Shown: in pieces, positions 1-8,776 of the stretch
Numbering within the stretch: the stretch's first letter is position 1
Layout of the letters: every line of letters begins with the position of its first letter
Assembly: GCF_039523415.1 (NCBI RefSeq)
Contig: NZ_BAAAFG010000001.1
Location: forward strand, 186,001-250,000
DNA: 64,000 nt
Direction of reading: 5' to 3'
From: Gangjinia marincola
GTDB lineage: Bacteria; Bacteroidota; Bacteroidia; Flavobacteriales; Flavobacteriaceae
Notes under the pieces: model-generated
Told to the model about the DNA's origin: nothing
The model's input: the letters and a program-made list of their open reading frames with translations, nothing else
Databases searched by the model: none
Translations under genes and position numbers: made by a program

Positions 1-1
1 T

Positions 2-499
2 TTAATTTAAAATATCGTGTTTCGTGATTGCCTCAGGTTGGTACTCACCGAATAGGCTTGTGAGCTGTTCTTTTCTGTAGGCAAATATCTTTTCTAATTT
101 TGGCTTTACCACGAGTGGATGAGCTAGTTGCCCTAAAAACCCCAGTGGTACAGCATAGTCGATCACATCTTGCATGAGCGTACCCCCATCAATTTCAGTG
201 ATAAAGTGTTGATGATTCCATAAGGCATACGGACCTTTGACCTGTTCATCTGTAAAAGACACCAATGGATCAACTTGAGTTATTTTAGAAACCCAGGTCG
301 TATTGAAACCGGGCAAAGGTTTCACCTTGTAGGTAAGCAACTGACCTTCATGCAGGGCTTTATCATTTCCAGAAACGATGGTCATCGCCATATCTGGCGG
401 AGTCAATTTTTGAAGGTTAGCAGGGTCGGTAAGAAACTCCCATGCTGTTTTAAGCGAAATTGGGACGCGTTGTTGTTTGTTTAAGCGGTATATTTTCAT
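2..499 (-). CDS. SRPBCC-family ligand-binding protein
   Basis: A 165-residue protein with no signal peptide or membrane segment, so probably cytosolic. The N-terminus (QRVPISLKTAWEFLTDPANL) is the typical opening strand and helix of the START/SRPBCC fold, and the C-terminal part resembles polyketide-cyclase-like members. SRPBCC proteins bind hydrophobic ligands in a deep cavity; the ligand here is unknown. Relatives in flavobacteria often sit beside photolyase or cryptochrome genes, but the upstream side of this gene shows none and the downstream side lies outside the window. The stop codon is at the very edge, so the gene is complete. Function beyond the fold is not assigned. Confidence 0.8.
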   Translation of the reverse strand: MKIYRLNKQQRVPISLKTAWEFLTDPANLQKLTPPDMAMTIVSGNDKALHEGQLLTYKVKPLPGFNTTWVSKITQVDPLVSFTDEQVKGPYALWNHQHFITEIDGGTLMQDVIDYAVPLGFLGQLAHPLVVKPKLEKIFAYRKEQLTSLFGEYQPEAITKHDILN

Positions 500-598
500 G
501 TAAAATTAAATCTAGCAGAAAAGTAACGCTAAGCTTGTTTAATGAAAAATTACAAGCGTTAAACAAAAGGTAAATTTAAATCGGAATTCTAATTCCGT

Positions 599-1030
599 TT
601 AAATACGGGTAGGAACCGAAAACCGTTGATTAAACTGCCTGGTGAAGAACACAAAATAGTTATAGAGCTTGTAGTTTACCTCATACCCATAATCTATGCT
701 GGGATCATAGTCAATCTGCATCATATATAGGTTAGGATTCCAGCGCTGCGGATTAAGAACGCGCTGATTGTATTCTGTTACTAAAAAACGATTACGATTT
801 TCTAGAAATTGTTGGGAGTAATATCCTTCTGGTCTGGCAATAGAATTAAGAAAAAGATTAAAACCGGGTTCAATGATGATAATTTCGTATTCTAAACTAT
901 CGTTTGCAATGCGAACCGTATCATTTTCAATATCGGCCTGAGAAGGAGTAGTAGTGCCATTAGATTTAGGCGTCGCACACGCATAAATGCCCAGTGCGAT
1001 GAGTAGAATTACAAGAATGTTCTTTACCAT
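599..1030 (-). CDS. DUF6146-family lipoprotein
   Basis: About 143 residues from the ATG at 1030. An in-frame ATG five codons upstream (1045) is possible, but the internal start places a basic residue directly before the hydrophobic stretch. The N-terminus is a short lipoprotein signal ending in a GIYAC lipobox, followed by a polar Thr/Asn-rich linker. The conserved body contains long tyrosine/asparagine-rich beta-type sequence (RPEGYYSQQFLENRN, NPNLYMMQIDY). I recognise it as the DUF6146 family, which is common in Flavobacteriia and has no known function. It is probably anchored in the envelope. It stands alone, about 100 bases from the SRPBCC gene on the same strand. Confidence 0.75.
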   Translation of the reverse strand: MVKNILVILLIALGIYACATPKSNGTTTPSQADIENDTVRIANDSLEYEIIIIEPGFNLFLNSIARPEGYYSQQFLENRNRFLVTEYNQRVLNPQRWNPNLYMMQIDYDPSIDYGYEVNYKLYNYFVFFTRQFNQRFSVPTRI

Positions 1031-1045
1031 AACTTGAAGATACAA

Positions 1046-1387
1046 AAGGTTGCCCTGAATTATATTTACTTTAAGATAAATGTCACAATTAACATCGTAC
1101 TTATATATGGTTAGTTGCGTGTTTCAGCAACTAACTTAGCAAATATTTACCGACCAATAAAGTACGCGAGTCCCGACATTTCGGGATTTGTAAGTAGGCA
1201 AGAACCCAGCAATAAATTACAACGGTGTTGTAAGTAGTAGTTTTTTTTAGTTAATAATTTCGAATCGTTTGTCTTCAAGTTTTCAAAATCACCTGATTTG
1301 AGTGAGAGTTTCGCAATTCAGGATTTCCTAAAATTTTTAAATTCCGAGTTTAAGTGAATTCACACGTTTGAGTAAATTATTTAAAAA
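1046..1387. other. Intergenic gap with hairpins, no intact gene
   Basis: No convincing coding sequence. It holds a small palindrome TCCCGA-catt-TCGGGA at 1171-1186, one of the dispersed palindromes of this genome, and a perfect 7-bp inverted repeat TTACAAC-ggt-GTTGTAA at 1217-1233. The rest is AT-rich, with long T runs around 1241-1250. Confidence 0.5.
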
Positions 1388-1723
1388 TTAAACGAGATCT
1401 TTCATATTAGTTTTGATTCGATTAGAAATCAAATCAAGCTCATCTTGTAAATCGCCAGTATCAAATAAGACAAGCGTATCGTATTTCAATTCAATTTCGG
1501 TTTCATTGTTCTTAAAAGCAATAGACATTTCCTTTGGGAACTTTTCTCCAGCGGTTGAAAATTCTGTACCTGCTTTTCTCATTACTACACTTTGGCCGTC
1601 TTCAGTGTGAATAAAGTAACCATAACGAATAAAAAAAGTAATACATTTTTCCTTGTTTAATAATTCTTTGAATGTGGCTTTTTTCCTTTCATAGTATATT
1701 TTTGTTTGTTTTGACGTTTGTTT
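1388..1723 (-). pseudogene. Decayed hypothetical gene lacking a start
   Basis: The frame is open from just after a TAA at 1724-1726 down to the stop at 1388, about 111 codons. The first ATG lies only 64 codons before the end (1582). The residues upstream of that ATG look as protein-like as those downstream (FKELLNKEKCITFFIRYGYF, then HTEDGQSVV). The simplest reading is a real gene that has lost its 5' end, or one with a frameshift or non-ATG start upstream. The downstream part is soluble and mixed-charge (FKNNETEIELKYDTLVLFDT). I do not recognise the family. It lies between two inverted-repeat pairs at 1217-1233 and 1754-1787. Confidence 0.4.
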
Positions 1724-1726
1724 TTA

Positions 1727-2103
1727 TTCGTTTTGAGCGCGTTCCGCTATTAGGTACAACAGCATAAAAAAAACACAAGCGTTGTACGTATTGAGACACT
1801 AAAACTATGACTGGCGATTAGTTTCGCTACAAATGTGGATAAGTGTCAGTAAGAGTACTTCAGCTATGCCCAGCATGTACCTGTCGCTGTTAGCTTGAAA
1901 CTAAAATCTCTCTTAAAAAAAAACGTTTCTAAGGTTATCCTTCGACAAGCTCAGGATGACATCAAGTTACTATTAGTGTTTTATTTTCTGAGTGTAAATC
2001 AGAGTCTTTGGCTATGTTCAAGATAGACTCGTGGATAACGGCTTTTAAGTAAATAATTTTGAAATCCACTAATGTTTCTACAGGTGTTTGGATAATGTAG
2101 GTA
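1727..2103. other. Intergenic gap with inverted repeat and REP-like palindrome
   Basis: No gene seen. It holds a perfect inverted repeat GTACAAC (1754-1760) and GTTGTAC (1781-1787) with a 20-base A-rich loop. A REP-like palindrome (ATCCT, ttcgacaagc core, AGGAT, then GACA) lies at 1937-1961. The remaining sequence is AT-rich without clear signals. Confidence 0.45.
1937..1961. repeat. Dispersed palindromic intergenic repeat
   Basis: An ATCCT...AGGAT hairpin with a TCGACAAGCTC centre, followed by GACA. It belongs to the group of short GTCAT/CGAA-type palindromes scattered through intergenic DNA here (see also 13658, 19171, 49267, 53587 and 63948). Confidence 0.55.
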
Positions 2104-2748
2104 TTATTTTCCGCCTAGCATTCCACCCAACATTCCGCCGAGTCCGCCGCTTTTCTTTTTGCTTCCGCCTAATAACATTCCGGCGACATCGTCAATTACA
2201 CTGCCGTCACCATCTGCATCCAGAATAGATTCGAGTAGAGAAGAGTTTCCGGTTTGTGGATTGCTTCCGCCTAAAAAATTCTCTAAAACGCCTGTTATTG
2301 CATTAGGATTGTTTACACCGGCTTCTCTGGTTTGTTTCCCCAGCATACCCATTAAAATAGGAGCAGCAACTTTAAGAATTTGTGACACTGTAGATGAATC
2401 TACACCAGCTTGTTGTCCAATAGCATTTTCCATAACGGGTCGCTTAGGGCCTAAAATATGTCCCAGAATATTATCGCCGTCTTTTTGCACGTCATCATCT
2501 ACACCACCGGCAAATAAACCGCCTAAATTGTTTAGAATACTACCATCGTGTTTGTTAGAAAGCGCATTCATCAATCCTTGTGCGCCTTGCGGGCTAGAGG
2601 CATTGCGTTTCATCGCGCCTAAAAGCACGGGCATTGCCATATTGAGTACATTGTTGGTTTTATCTGTGGGCTGACCAGTTTGGGCGCTAACGCCGCTGAT
2701 TACTTGCTTCCCCAAGTCGCTATTTAGTAAATCTAAAATTGAAGACAT
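2104..2748 (-). CDS. DUF937 (YidB-like) domain protein
   Basis: 214 residues, no signal peptide. The N-terminal 160 residues match the DUF937/YidB family: an opening helix (ILDLLNSDLGKQVISGVS), then helical repeats rich in Gly/Ala/Met with conserved turns such as GPKRP and APILMGMLGK. The C-terminus is low-complexity glycine (GGLGGMLGGMLGG), preceded by an acidic DADGDGSV segment that could bind calcium. Family members are small helical proteins of unknown role. The gene lies 51 bases downstream of the RlpA-like gene on the same strand and may be the last gene of the serC-serA run. Confidence 0.8.
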   Translation of the reverse strand: MSSILDLLNSDLGKQVISGVSAQTGQPTDKTNNVLNMAMPVLLGAMKRNASSPQGAQGLMNALSNKHDGSILNNLGGLFAGGVDDDVQKDGDNILGHILGPKRPVMENAIGQQAGVDSSTVSQILKVAAPILMGMLGKQTREAGVNNPNAITGVLENFLGGSNPQTGNSSLLESILDADGDGSVIDDVAGMLLGGSKKKSGGLGGMLGGMLGGK

Positions 2749-2799
2749 TGTTGTATAGTTTAGTGATTTAGGATAAATATAGCTTTTTCTTGACGAATT

Positions 2800-3522
2800 C
2801 TAAAGATTGTAAAAATCAATAATAAAACAGCCCGGATAACGTTTAGCTAATTTCTTTCTAAACTTTTCTGCCTTTTCGCGGTCCTTAAATTCGCCCACCA
2901 CTAAGGTATACACCTTTACCCCTTGAATGATCTTTACTTGCGTGTGAACCTTTTTACTGTAGCTTTTATTAAGGTTATTGGCCAATCGCACTAAATTAGC
3001 CGACTCTTGAAAACTTCCTATTTGAACTCCGAAGCCTTCGGGGTTTACTCGTTCCACATCAAGTTCATAAAACTCTTTTTCTTCTACGACAGCCGCGGTG
3101 GTGGTAGAATTTGTTGTGACGACAGTAGGCGAGGATACAATAGCCGGTTTCGTGGCTACTGTATTTGCTTCTTTTTCATCTAATACTTCTACGACAACAT
3201 CTGTGACTCCCTGACCTATAAAATCTAACTTTTGTGCCGCAGATTTAGATAAATCAATAATTCTGCCTCGTACAAAGGGGCCGCGATCATTTACTTCAAC
3301 GATAACAGATTTATTGTTGGCGAGGTTCGTGACTTTAACCATGGTCCCAAAATCCAAGGTACGATGCGCTGCCGTCATTTTATTATGGTAGTATTTTACG
3401 CCGCTAGCGGTCTTTCGACCTTCAAATTTATTGGCGTAAAAAGAAGTTTTTCCTGTTTGTACTTGAGCAAAAGTAGTGCTCACTATAAACAGAAGAATAA
3501 TAGACAAAATAGTTTTTTGCAT
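2800..3522 (-). CDS. rlpA: RlpA-like septal protein with SPOR domain
   Basis: 240 residues with an N-terminal signal peptide (MQKTILSIILLFIVSTTFAQ). Residues about 20-115 form the double-psi beta-barrel of RlpA: GKTSFYANKFEGRKTASG, then GTMVKVTN and VNDRGPFVRGRIIDLS. This domain is a peptidoglycan lytic transglycosylase in some bacteria. After a Val/Thr linker, residues about 163-240 form a SPOR domain (GFGVQIGSFQESANLVRLAN), which binds denuded glycan at the division septum. The start lies 3 bases after the serA stop, so the two genes are likely cotranscribed, though their functions are unrelated. Enzymatic activity is inferred from the family and not shown here. Confidence 0.88.
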   Translation of the reverse strand: MQKTILSIILLFIVSTTFAQVQTGKTSFYANKFEGRKTASGVKYYHNKMTAAHRTLDFGTMVKVTNLANNKSVIVEVNDRGPFVRGRIIDLSKSAAQKLDFIGQGVTDVVVEVLDEKEANTVATKPAIVSSPTVVTTNSTTTAAVVEEKEFYELDVERVNPEGFGVQIGSFQESANLVRLANNLNKSYSKKVHTQVKIIQGVKVYTLVVGEFKDREKAEKFRKKLAKRYPGCFIIDFYNL

Positions 3523-3525
3523 GGA

Positions 3526-4485
3526 TTAAGCTTGAGGTTGTAAAATAGCGATGATTTGATCAGCAAGCTCAACGCCTATGCGATCCTGAGCTTCATTTGT
3601 TGCAGCGCCGATGTGCGGAGTTAAGGAGATTTTTGGATGCATGAGAAGCTGAACTTCTGGTTTAGGTTCATTTTCGAATACATCTAAGGCTGCAAAAGAG
3701 ATTTTTCCTTTATCCAGCGCTTCCACTAAAGCGACTTCATCAATGACTCCGCCGCGCGCAGCATTCACGATCGCTGCTCCATGTTTCATTTTATCTAATT
3801 CAGCTTTACCAATAACATATTCTTTTTGGGCGGGTACATGGAGCGTGATGAAATCTGCATGCTGAATCAAATCTTCGACCGGTTCTGTTTTGATGGGAAC
3901 AACCACTTTTTGATTATTATAAAACTCCAGTTCAATATTTGCTTCACCAATAAACTTGTCACTGGCTATTACTTTCATCCCAACGCCTAAGGCAATCTTA
4001 GCTACTTCGCGGCCAATACGTCCAAAACCTATGATCCCCAACGTTTTACCCCGTAGTTCAACTCCGCCGGCATAGGCTTTTTTGAGCTGCTTAAACTTTG
4101 ATTCACCATCTAAGGGCATGTTGCGATTGGCATCGTATAAGAACCGAACGCCTCCATACAAATGCGCGAAAACCAATTCGGCTACTGAAGAAGAGGAGGC
4201 AGCCGGAGTATTTATCACATGAATGCCTTTTTCTTTAGCATATTCCACATCAATATTATCCATACCTACACCGCCACGACCGATTACTTTAAGATCCGGG
4301 CATTGATCGATCAAGTCCTTACGCACTTTAGTCGCACTACGCACTAAAAGTACATCGATATTTTTTTTGTTGATGTAATCGGCGAGTTGTTCTTGCGCTA
4401 CCGTTGTGGTTAATACTTCAAAACCTGCTTTTTCAAGGGTTTCAATACCCGCTTTTGATACTCCGTCGTTTGCTAATACTTTCAT
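3526..4485 (-). CDS. serA: D-3-phosphoglycerate dehydrogenase
   Basis: 319 residues, the short form without a C-terminal ACT regulatory domain. It oxidises 3-phosphoglycerate with NAD+ in the first step of serine synthesis. Visible features are the Rossmann motif in TLGIIGFGRIGREVA, the substrate-binding GRGGVGMDNID stretch, the catalytic Arg in AARGGVIDE, the Glu in LDVFENEP, and the catalytic His in LTPHIGAATNEA. It follows serC by 94 bases on the same strand, giving two consecutive steps of one pathway. Without an ACT domain, serine feedback through that site is not expected. Confidence 0.93.
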   Translation of the reverse strand: MKVLANDGVSKAGIETLEKAGFEVLTTTVAQEQLADYINKKNIDVLLVRSATKVRKDLIDQCPDLKVIGRGGVGMDNIDVEYAKEKGIHVINTPAASSSSVAELVFAHLYGGVRFLYDANRNMPLDGESKFKQLKKAYAGGVELRGKTLGIIGFGRIGREVAKIALGVGMKVIASDKFIGEANIELEFYNNQKVVVPIKTEPVEDLIQHADFITLHVPAQKEYVIGKAELDKMKHGAAIVNAARGGVIDEVALVEALDKGKISFAALDVFENEPKPEVQLLMHPKISLTPHIGAATNEAQDRIGVELADQIIAILQPQA

Positions 4486-4579
4486 CCTTTCAATTTACTT
4501 TTTAACCTTAATTCTGTATGGCTTATTTTATACTTAAAATCTTTATTCTGAGCGCAGTCAAAGGGTAAACCTTAAACCT

Positions 4580-5644
4580 CTAGGCTTTTCGCTCCAGTTC
4601 ACTCATTACGTCCACCAAGGTTCCAACGCTTTCCATAGAGAGTGCGTTATACATAGAGGCACGGTAACCGCCAACACTTCGGTGGCCATTGAGTCCTACG
4701 ATTCCGGCTTCCTTCCACATCTCATCAAAGGTTTCCTTTAAATCACCGTTCTCTAAGGTAAAGGTTGCATTCATCATAGAACGATCCTCATTGGCGGCGA
4801 ATCCTTTGAATAGTGGGTTAAGATCTACTTCAGAATATACCAATGTAGCTTTTTTCTCATTTTCTTTCTCAATGGCTTCGATTCCGCCTTTTTCCTTGAG
4901 CCATCTTAAGGTAAGCATAGAAACATATACCGGGAATACAGCCGGGGTATTGAACATACTTCCTTTACCAATGTGTATCTTGTAGTCCATCATAGAAGGT
5001 ATTTTTCGGCTTACTTTGCCCAGAATATCTTCTTTTACCACGACAAGCGTAGTTCCCGCAGGTCCCATATTTTTTTGAGCGCCTGCATAGATCAAATCAA
5101 ATGTAGAGAAATCCATCTGACGTGAAAAAATATCGCTACTCATATCACACACCACAGGAACATCTGTAGCCGGGAACGACTTCATTTGAGTTCCAAAGAT
5201 GGTATTATTTGAGGTGCAGTGAAAATAATCCACATCCTCTGGTACAGTATATCCCTTAGGGATGTACGAGAAATTCGCTTCTTTTGAAGAAGCGACTTCT
5301 ATCACATCACCAAATAGTTTAGCTTCTTTGATGGCTTTATCACTCCACGTACCGGTATTGAGGTAGGCAGCTTTCTTTTCAAGTAAGTTGTAAGCAACCA
5401 TCAAAAACTCCATACTCGCTCCGCCCTGTAGAAATAGTGCTTTGTAACCTTTTCCTTCTAGCCCTAAAAGTTCTAGCGCCAGATTTCGCGCTTCTTCCAT
5501 CACGTCTACAAAATCCTTGCTTCGGTGTGATATTTCTAAGATAGATAATCCAGAATCATTAAAGTTAAGAATGGATTGTGAGGCTTCAAGAAATACCTCA
5601 TGAGGCAATATACAGGGACCGGCACTAAAATTATGTTTTTCCAT
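4580..5644 (-). CDS. serC: Phosphoserine aminotransferase
   Basis: 354 residues, normal length for the family. It transfers the amino group from glutamate to 3-phosphohydroxypyruvate (second step of serine synthesis, also used for pyridoxal phosphate). The PLP lysine is K191 in YAGAQKNMGPAG. The N-terminus NFSAGPCILP and the HRSKDF phosphate-binding segment are characteristic. It is first in the leftward serC-serA pair. A CTTTGC sequence upstream on the minus strand (about 5670-5680) could be part of a -7 element but lacks the leading T. Confidence 0.95.
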   Translation of the reverse strand: MEKHNFSAGPCILPHEVFLEASQSILNFNDSGLSILEISHRSKDFVDVMEEARNLALELLGLEGKGYKALFLQGGASMEFLMVAYNLLEKKAAYLNTGTWSDKAIKEAKLFGDVIEVASSKEANFSYIPKGYTVPEDVDYFHCTSNNTIFGTQMKSFPATDVPVVCDMSSDIFSRQMDFSTFDLIYAGAQKNMGPAGTTLVVVKEDILGKVSRKIPSMMDYKIHIGKGSMFNTPAVFPVYVSMLTLRWLKEKGGIEAIEKENEKKATLVYSEVDLNPLFKGFAANEDRSMMNATFTLENGDLKETFDEMWKEAGIVGLNGHRSVGGYRASMYNALSMESVGTLVDVMSELERKA

Positions 5645-5713
5645 GGTACGTAGCTAGAATTATTAGTTGTGCAAAGATGTAAAAATTAGTGCGCAATTTA
5701 TGTTGTGAAATCA

Positions 5714-6757
5714 TTAATTATTCACGGGCAGTGTTGATAAAAATGCAAGCGTATCTACACCGTCCGCATAATCCCAAAGCCTAGGCTGCTGGGCTTCTCC
5801 AAATGCGAGTGCATTGGGTAGTTCTGCTTTACTCACTACGCATTGTATTTCTTCTTGTCGTGCAGTGATAATCTCATTTACGTCATTCAAGTCTCCATAT
5901 TCTTCATAAAACAATACACCAATGGGTGAGGAGAGCGCCGTATCCTGCTTGATTAAGAAGAAGTTATTATCCAGTAGTTTTGCCTGACTCATGAGATACA
6001 CCGCTTTGTTATAATCGTAATTGTTTGCGTATTTATGATGGTTGATGATGGAATTCCACTCGTAGAGGGATTCAAAAAGGGAGTTAAAATTATAGCCGGT
6101 TGGCACGTAGACTTTAGAGACATTTCTACATCCCAGCCCGTAGTATCTAAAAATATCTTCGCCCAGCGCTTTTAAGTCGGCGTTTGTTTCTTCTCCTGTG
6201 AGCACGGCAACAGCGTTTCGGTTTTTACGAATGATGCTGGGTTTATCCTTAAAATAGTATTCAAAATAGCGTGCGGTGTTGTTGCTTCCGGTCGCGATGA
6301 CTGCATCAAAGTCGGTAAGTTTATGTTGTACGATCTGGATCGCTTCCGCGGAAGCGGGATCAAAACCAATCAAAATTTCACGCACAGCAGGGATAAGCCG
6401 CTGATCATTGCTGGATAATTTTGCAAGAGCGATATTGCCGGAAAGGACTACGGCCAACAGATCATGAAAACCCACTAGCGGAATGTTTCCCGCCATGATG
6501 ATTCCTACCTTTTGAGGCGAATCATTGTTTAAGGAATACGACTTTACCCATTGCGTTAAGTTATCCGCGGTAAGTGCCTGACTCCATTGTTCTAAGCAAA
6601 AATAGATATTCTCTTTTGTAAACCAGGCATTTGCTGCAGTAGCACGATCTATTTGCGCTAAAAGTACCTCTTTTGCAGGATGTTCTTTTTGTTGAACGAT
6701 AGCACGAAACACATCACCTACATGGGCAAAAGCGTTAATTCTTTGTTGTAACGTCAT
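5714..6757 (-). CDS. LuxC-type acyl-CoA reductase
   Basis: 347 residues matching the acyl-CoA reductase (LuxC, PF05893) family: a GIIMAGNIPLVGFHDLLAV segment near residues 86-104, and KNRNAVAVLTGEE and YYGLGCRNVSKVYVP in the nucleotide-binding half. Family enzymes reduce acyl-CoA or acyl-protein thioesters to fatty aldehydes. There is no luxD or luxE here, so this is not a luminescence operon. In flavobacteria the gene commonly sits next to a ferredoxin and serCA, as it does here. It is transcribed divergently from the ferredoxin gene, with 64 bases between the start codons. Substrate is unknown. Confidence 0.85.
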   Translation of the reverse strand: MTLQQRINAFAHVGDVFRAIVQQKEHPAKEVLLAQIDRATAANAWFTKENIYFCLEQWSQALTADNLTQWVKSYSLNNDSPQKVGIIMAGNIPLVGFHDLLAVVLSGNIALAKLSSNDQRLIPAVREILIGFDPASAEAIQIVQHKLTDFDAVIATGSNNTARYFEYYFKDKPSIIRKNRNAVAVLTGEETNADLKALGEDIFRYYGLGCRNVSKVYVPTGYNFNSLFESLYEWNSIINHHKYANNYDYNKAVYLMSQAKLLDNNFFLIKQDTALSSPIGVLFYEEYGDLNDVNEIITARQEEIQCVVSKAELPNALAFGEAQQPRLWDYADGVDTLAFLSTLPVNN

Positions 6758-6762
6758 GAAAT

Positions 6763-6794
6763 ATTGGATATGAAGTAGCCGGGGCTTATTTTTG
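6763..6794 (+). promoter_or_regulatory. Bacteroidota-type promoter of the ferredoxin gene
   Basis: A -7 box TATTTTTG at 6787-6794 matches TAnnTTTG exactly. A weaker TTGG at 6764-6767 sits 19 bases upstream, in the -33 position. The predicted start of transcription is near 6801, giving a leader of about 20 bases before the ATG at 6822. Confidence 0.55.
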
Positions 6795-6821
6795 CGTCAC
6801 AAAGGTAAAAAAGAAACAGCT

Positions 6822-7172
6822 ATGGCAATTATAATCACTGATGAATGTATTAACTGCGGCGCATGCGAACCAGAATGTCCTAACACGGCCATTTATGAGG
6901 GTGCAGATGATTGGCGCTATGCAGATGGTACAGACTTGAGCGGTAAAGTTGTTTTACCTAGCGGAAAAGAAGTAGATGCTGAAGAAACACAAGAACCTAT
7001 AAGCGATGAGTATTACTACATCGCACCAGATAAGTGTACTGAGTGTAAAGGCTTTCACGAAGAACCTCAATGTGCCGCCGTTTGCCCGGTAGATTGCTGT
7101 GTTCCCGATGAAGATATTGTGGAGACCGAAGAAGAGTTACTGGCTAAGCAGGCGTTTATGCATCAGGACTAG
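6822..7172 (+). CDS. 4Fe-4S dicluster ferredoxin
   Basis: 116 residues from the ATG at 6822. An in-frame TTG 30 bases upstream overlaps the likely promoter and was rejected. The N-terminal cluster motif CINCGACEPECPNTAI and the C-terminal CTECKGFHEEPQCAAVCPVDCC supply eight or more cysteines for two [4Fe-4S] clusters. An acidic insertion of about 45 residues separates them. It acts as a soluble electron carrier; partners are unknown, but linkage to the acyl-CoA reductase suggests a redox role there. The protein is very acidic, as usual for ferredoxins. A terminator follows at once. Confidence 0.93.
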   Translation: MAIIITDECINCGACEPECPNTAIYEGADDWRYADGTDLSGKVVLPSGKEVDAEETQEPISDEYYYIAPDKCTECKGFHEEPQCAAVCPVDCCVPDEDIVETEEELLAKQAFMHQD

Positions 7173-7197
7173 AAGTGCACAACAAATGATCTATACA

Positions 7198-7223
7198 AAC
7201 AGTCTTTAGGGACTGTTTTTTTA
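7198..7223 (+). terminator. Rho-independent terminator after ferredoxin
   Basis: Perfect 7-bp stem AACAGTC (7198-7204) with GACTGTT (7211-7217), a 6-base loop, then a T-rich tract. Confidence 0.85.
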
Positions 7224-7273
7224 TTTTCGGTTCTTTGATAACTTGTCTATTTTGCACGCCAAATAAACTAAAC

Positions 7274-8773
7274 ATGCGCGCTACCCTTAGAATAGATGTA
7301 CTTCTTCTCCTAACCTTATCCATATATACAAGTCGTGCACAAGATAGTCTTGAGATAATACCAGTCGTGGAATCTACAGCCGCGCAGGATTATAGTTCAG
7401 AAGAACGAAATCGTCAATTGGATTCTTTAAAAACTGTATTAGCCGATTCTTCGCTTTCAGATTCAGCGTTGCGCATTTATCCTTTTAATCATGGAATTCT
7501 CACAGCTGCAGATACTATAGGGAGAGCAAATAGTAGCTCAAAGGCTCAAACGTTTGTTACGCCAACATACGATCAAAACGTAAAAAAATATACCGTAGCG
7601 ACGGTGCCTAATCCTAAGAAAAATGGAGCTAATGGATATGTGAGTGATCCCGCCGGATATATTCAAGCAGACGAAGTAAATCGATTGAATCAATTGGTAT
7701 ATTCTGTTGAGCAAAAGACTTCGGCACAAATAGCGGTTGTTGTGTTACCAAGTATAGGGAAAGAGGTTCCTAAAAATTTCGCAGTTAAACTTTTTGAAAA
7801 GTGGGGAATCGGCCAAGCTGATACAGATAATGGATTATTGATCCTTACCGTAATGGATCAACGCAGAACAGAGTTTGAAGTAGGGTATGGGTTGGAACCT
7901 ATTTTAACCGATTTAGTCTGTTTTAATATAGGGTCAAATGCTATCGTTCCAAATTTTAAAAGAAGCGATTATGGAGAAGGTTTGATTGCGTCAGTTAATC
8001 TGATAGAAACCTATCTTACCGATCCACAGGCTATAGAAGAAATTTATTCTATTGGTATAGACCAACAAGGTCAAACGGAGCATTCTCACGGATTTTGGTA
8101 TTATTTTTTGTGGATTTATGGGATTCTTAGTCTTGTGATTGCAGGAGTGTATTATGCCATTTCGTATGATATAGAGCGGTCAAAAGATGACTTTTATGAC
8201 AAGTACAAACGATTGGATGGATTAAAGTTTTTGGGTTTCATCATTCTTTTCCCTCTACCGTTTATATTCTTTAATCGTTTGGTTAAGGATAGATTGAAAC
8301 GCTATCGCTACGCCCCACGATTCAGCAGAAAAAACGGACAAAAGATGAGAATTTTAAATCAGTGGTCAGAAAATAAGTTTTTGGATCAAGCTGAAATCGT
8401 TGAAGAAAAGATTAAATCTATACTTTATGATGTATGGATAACAGATGACGAGAGTGATGTATTGATCTTAAAATATGACGGAAGCAACAGCCGAAAATAC
8501 AGTAAGTGTACCTCTTGCGGATACAAAACCTACGGCAGAAAAAAGTCTGTCGTTGTTCGTACGGCCACCTATCATAGATCGGGTTATGGCTTTGATCACT
8601 ATCAATGTAAAAACTGTCACTTTGCTGATAAGAAACGCTTTACGATACCTCAAAAAGTGAAATCAAGCTCATCTTCTTCTGGCAGCAGAAGCTCTTTTTC
8701 ATCATCCTCAAGCAGTTCTTCCAGTTTTGGAGGAGGTAGCTCTGGTGGGGGTGGAGCCGGAGTTAGTTGGTAA
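7274..8773 (+). CDS. Secreted TPM-domain (YgcG-like) membrane protein
   Basis: 499 residues from the ATG at 7274, chosen because it places a signal peptide at the N-terminus (RIDVLLLLTLSIYTSRAQ). An in-frame TTG 39 bases upstream is unlikely. Residues about 120-260 form a TPM domain (VNRLNQLVYSVEQKT, IGQADTDNGLLILTVMDQRR, EVGYGLEPILTD). A membrane segment follows (WYYFLWIYGILSLVIAGVYYAI), then a second hydrophobic stretch. Two CxxC pairs (CTSCGYKTYG, YQCKNCH) suggest a zinc ribbon. The tail is almost pure Ser/Gly, ending GGGGAGVSW, as in other TPM proteins. The role is unknown; TPM proteins are linked to membrane protein repair or stress. A strong terminator ends the unit. Confidence 0.85.
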   Translation: MRATLRIDVLLLLTLSIYTSRAQDSLEIIPVVESTAAQDYSSEERNRQLDSLKTVLADSSLSDSALRIYPFNHGILTAADTIGRANSSSKAQTFVTPTYDQNVKKYTVATVPNPKKNGANGYVSDPAGYIQADEVNRLNQLVYSVEQKTSAQIAVVVLPSIGKEVPKNFAVKLFEKWGIGQADTDNGLLILTVMDQRRTEFEVGYGLEPILTDLVCFNIGSNAIVPNFKRSDYGEGLIASVNLIETYLTDPQAIEEIYSIGIDQQGQTEHSHGFWYYFLWIYGILSLVIAGVYYAISYDIERSKDDFYDKYKRLDGLKFLGFIILFPLPFIFFNRLVKDRLKRYRYAPRFSRKNGQKMRILNQWSENKFLDQAEIVEEKIKSILYDVWITDDESDVLILKYDGSNSRKYSKCTSCGYKTYGRKKSVVVRTATYHRSGYGFDHYQCKNCHFADKKRFTIPQKVKSSSSSSGSRSSFSSSSSSSSSFGGGSSGGGGAGVSW

Positions 8774-8776
8774 AAG

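Noticed and set aside
1217..1787. Integron attC sites around the decayed ORF
   Set aside because: The inverted repeats do not match the GTTRRRY/RYYYAAC core, and no integrase is present.
2159..2674. 171-codon antisense frame inside the DUF937 gene
   Set aside because: Opposite a real gene, with Ser/Pro-rich composition from antisense bias.
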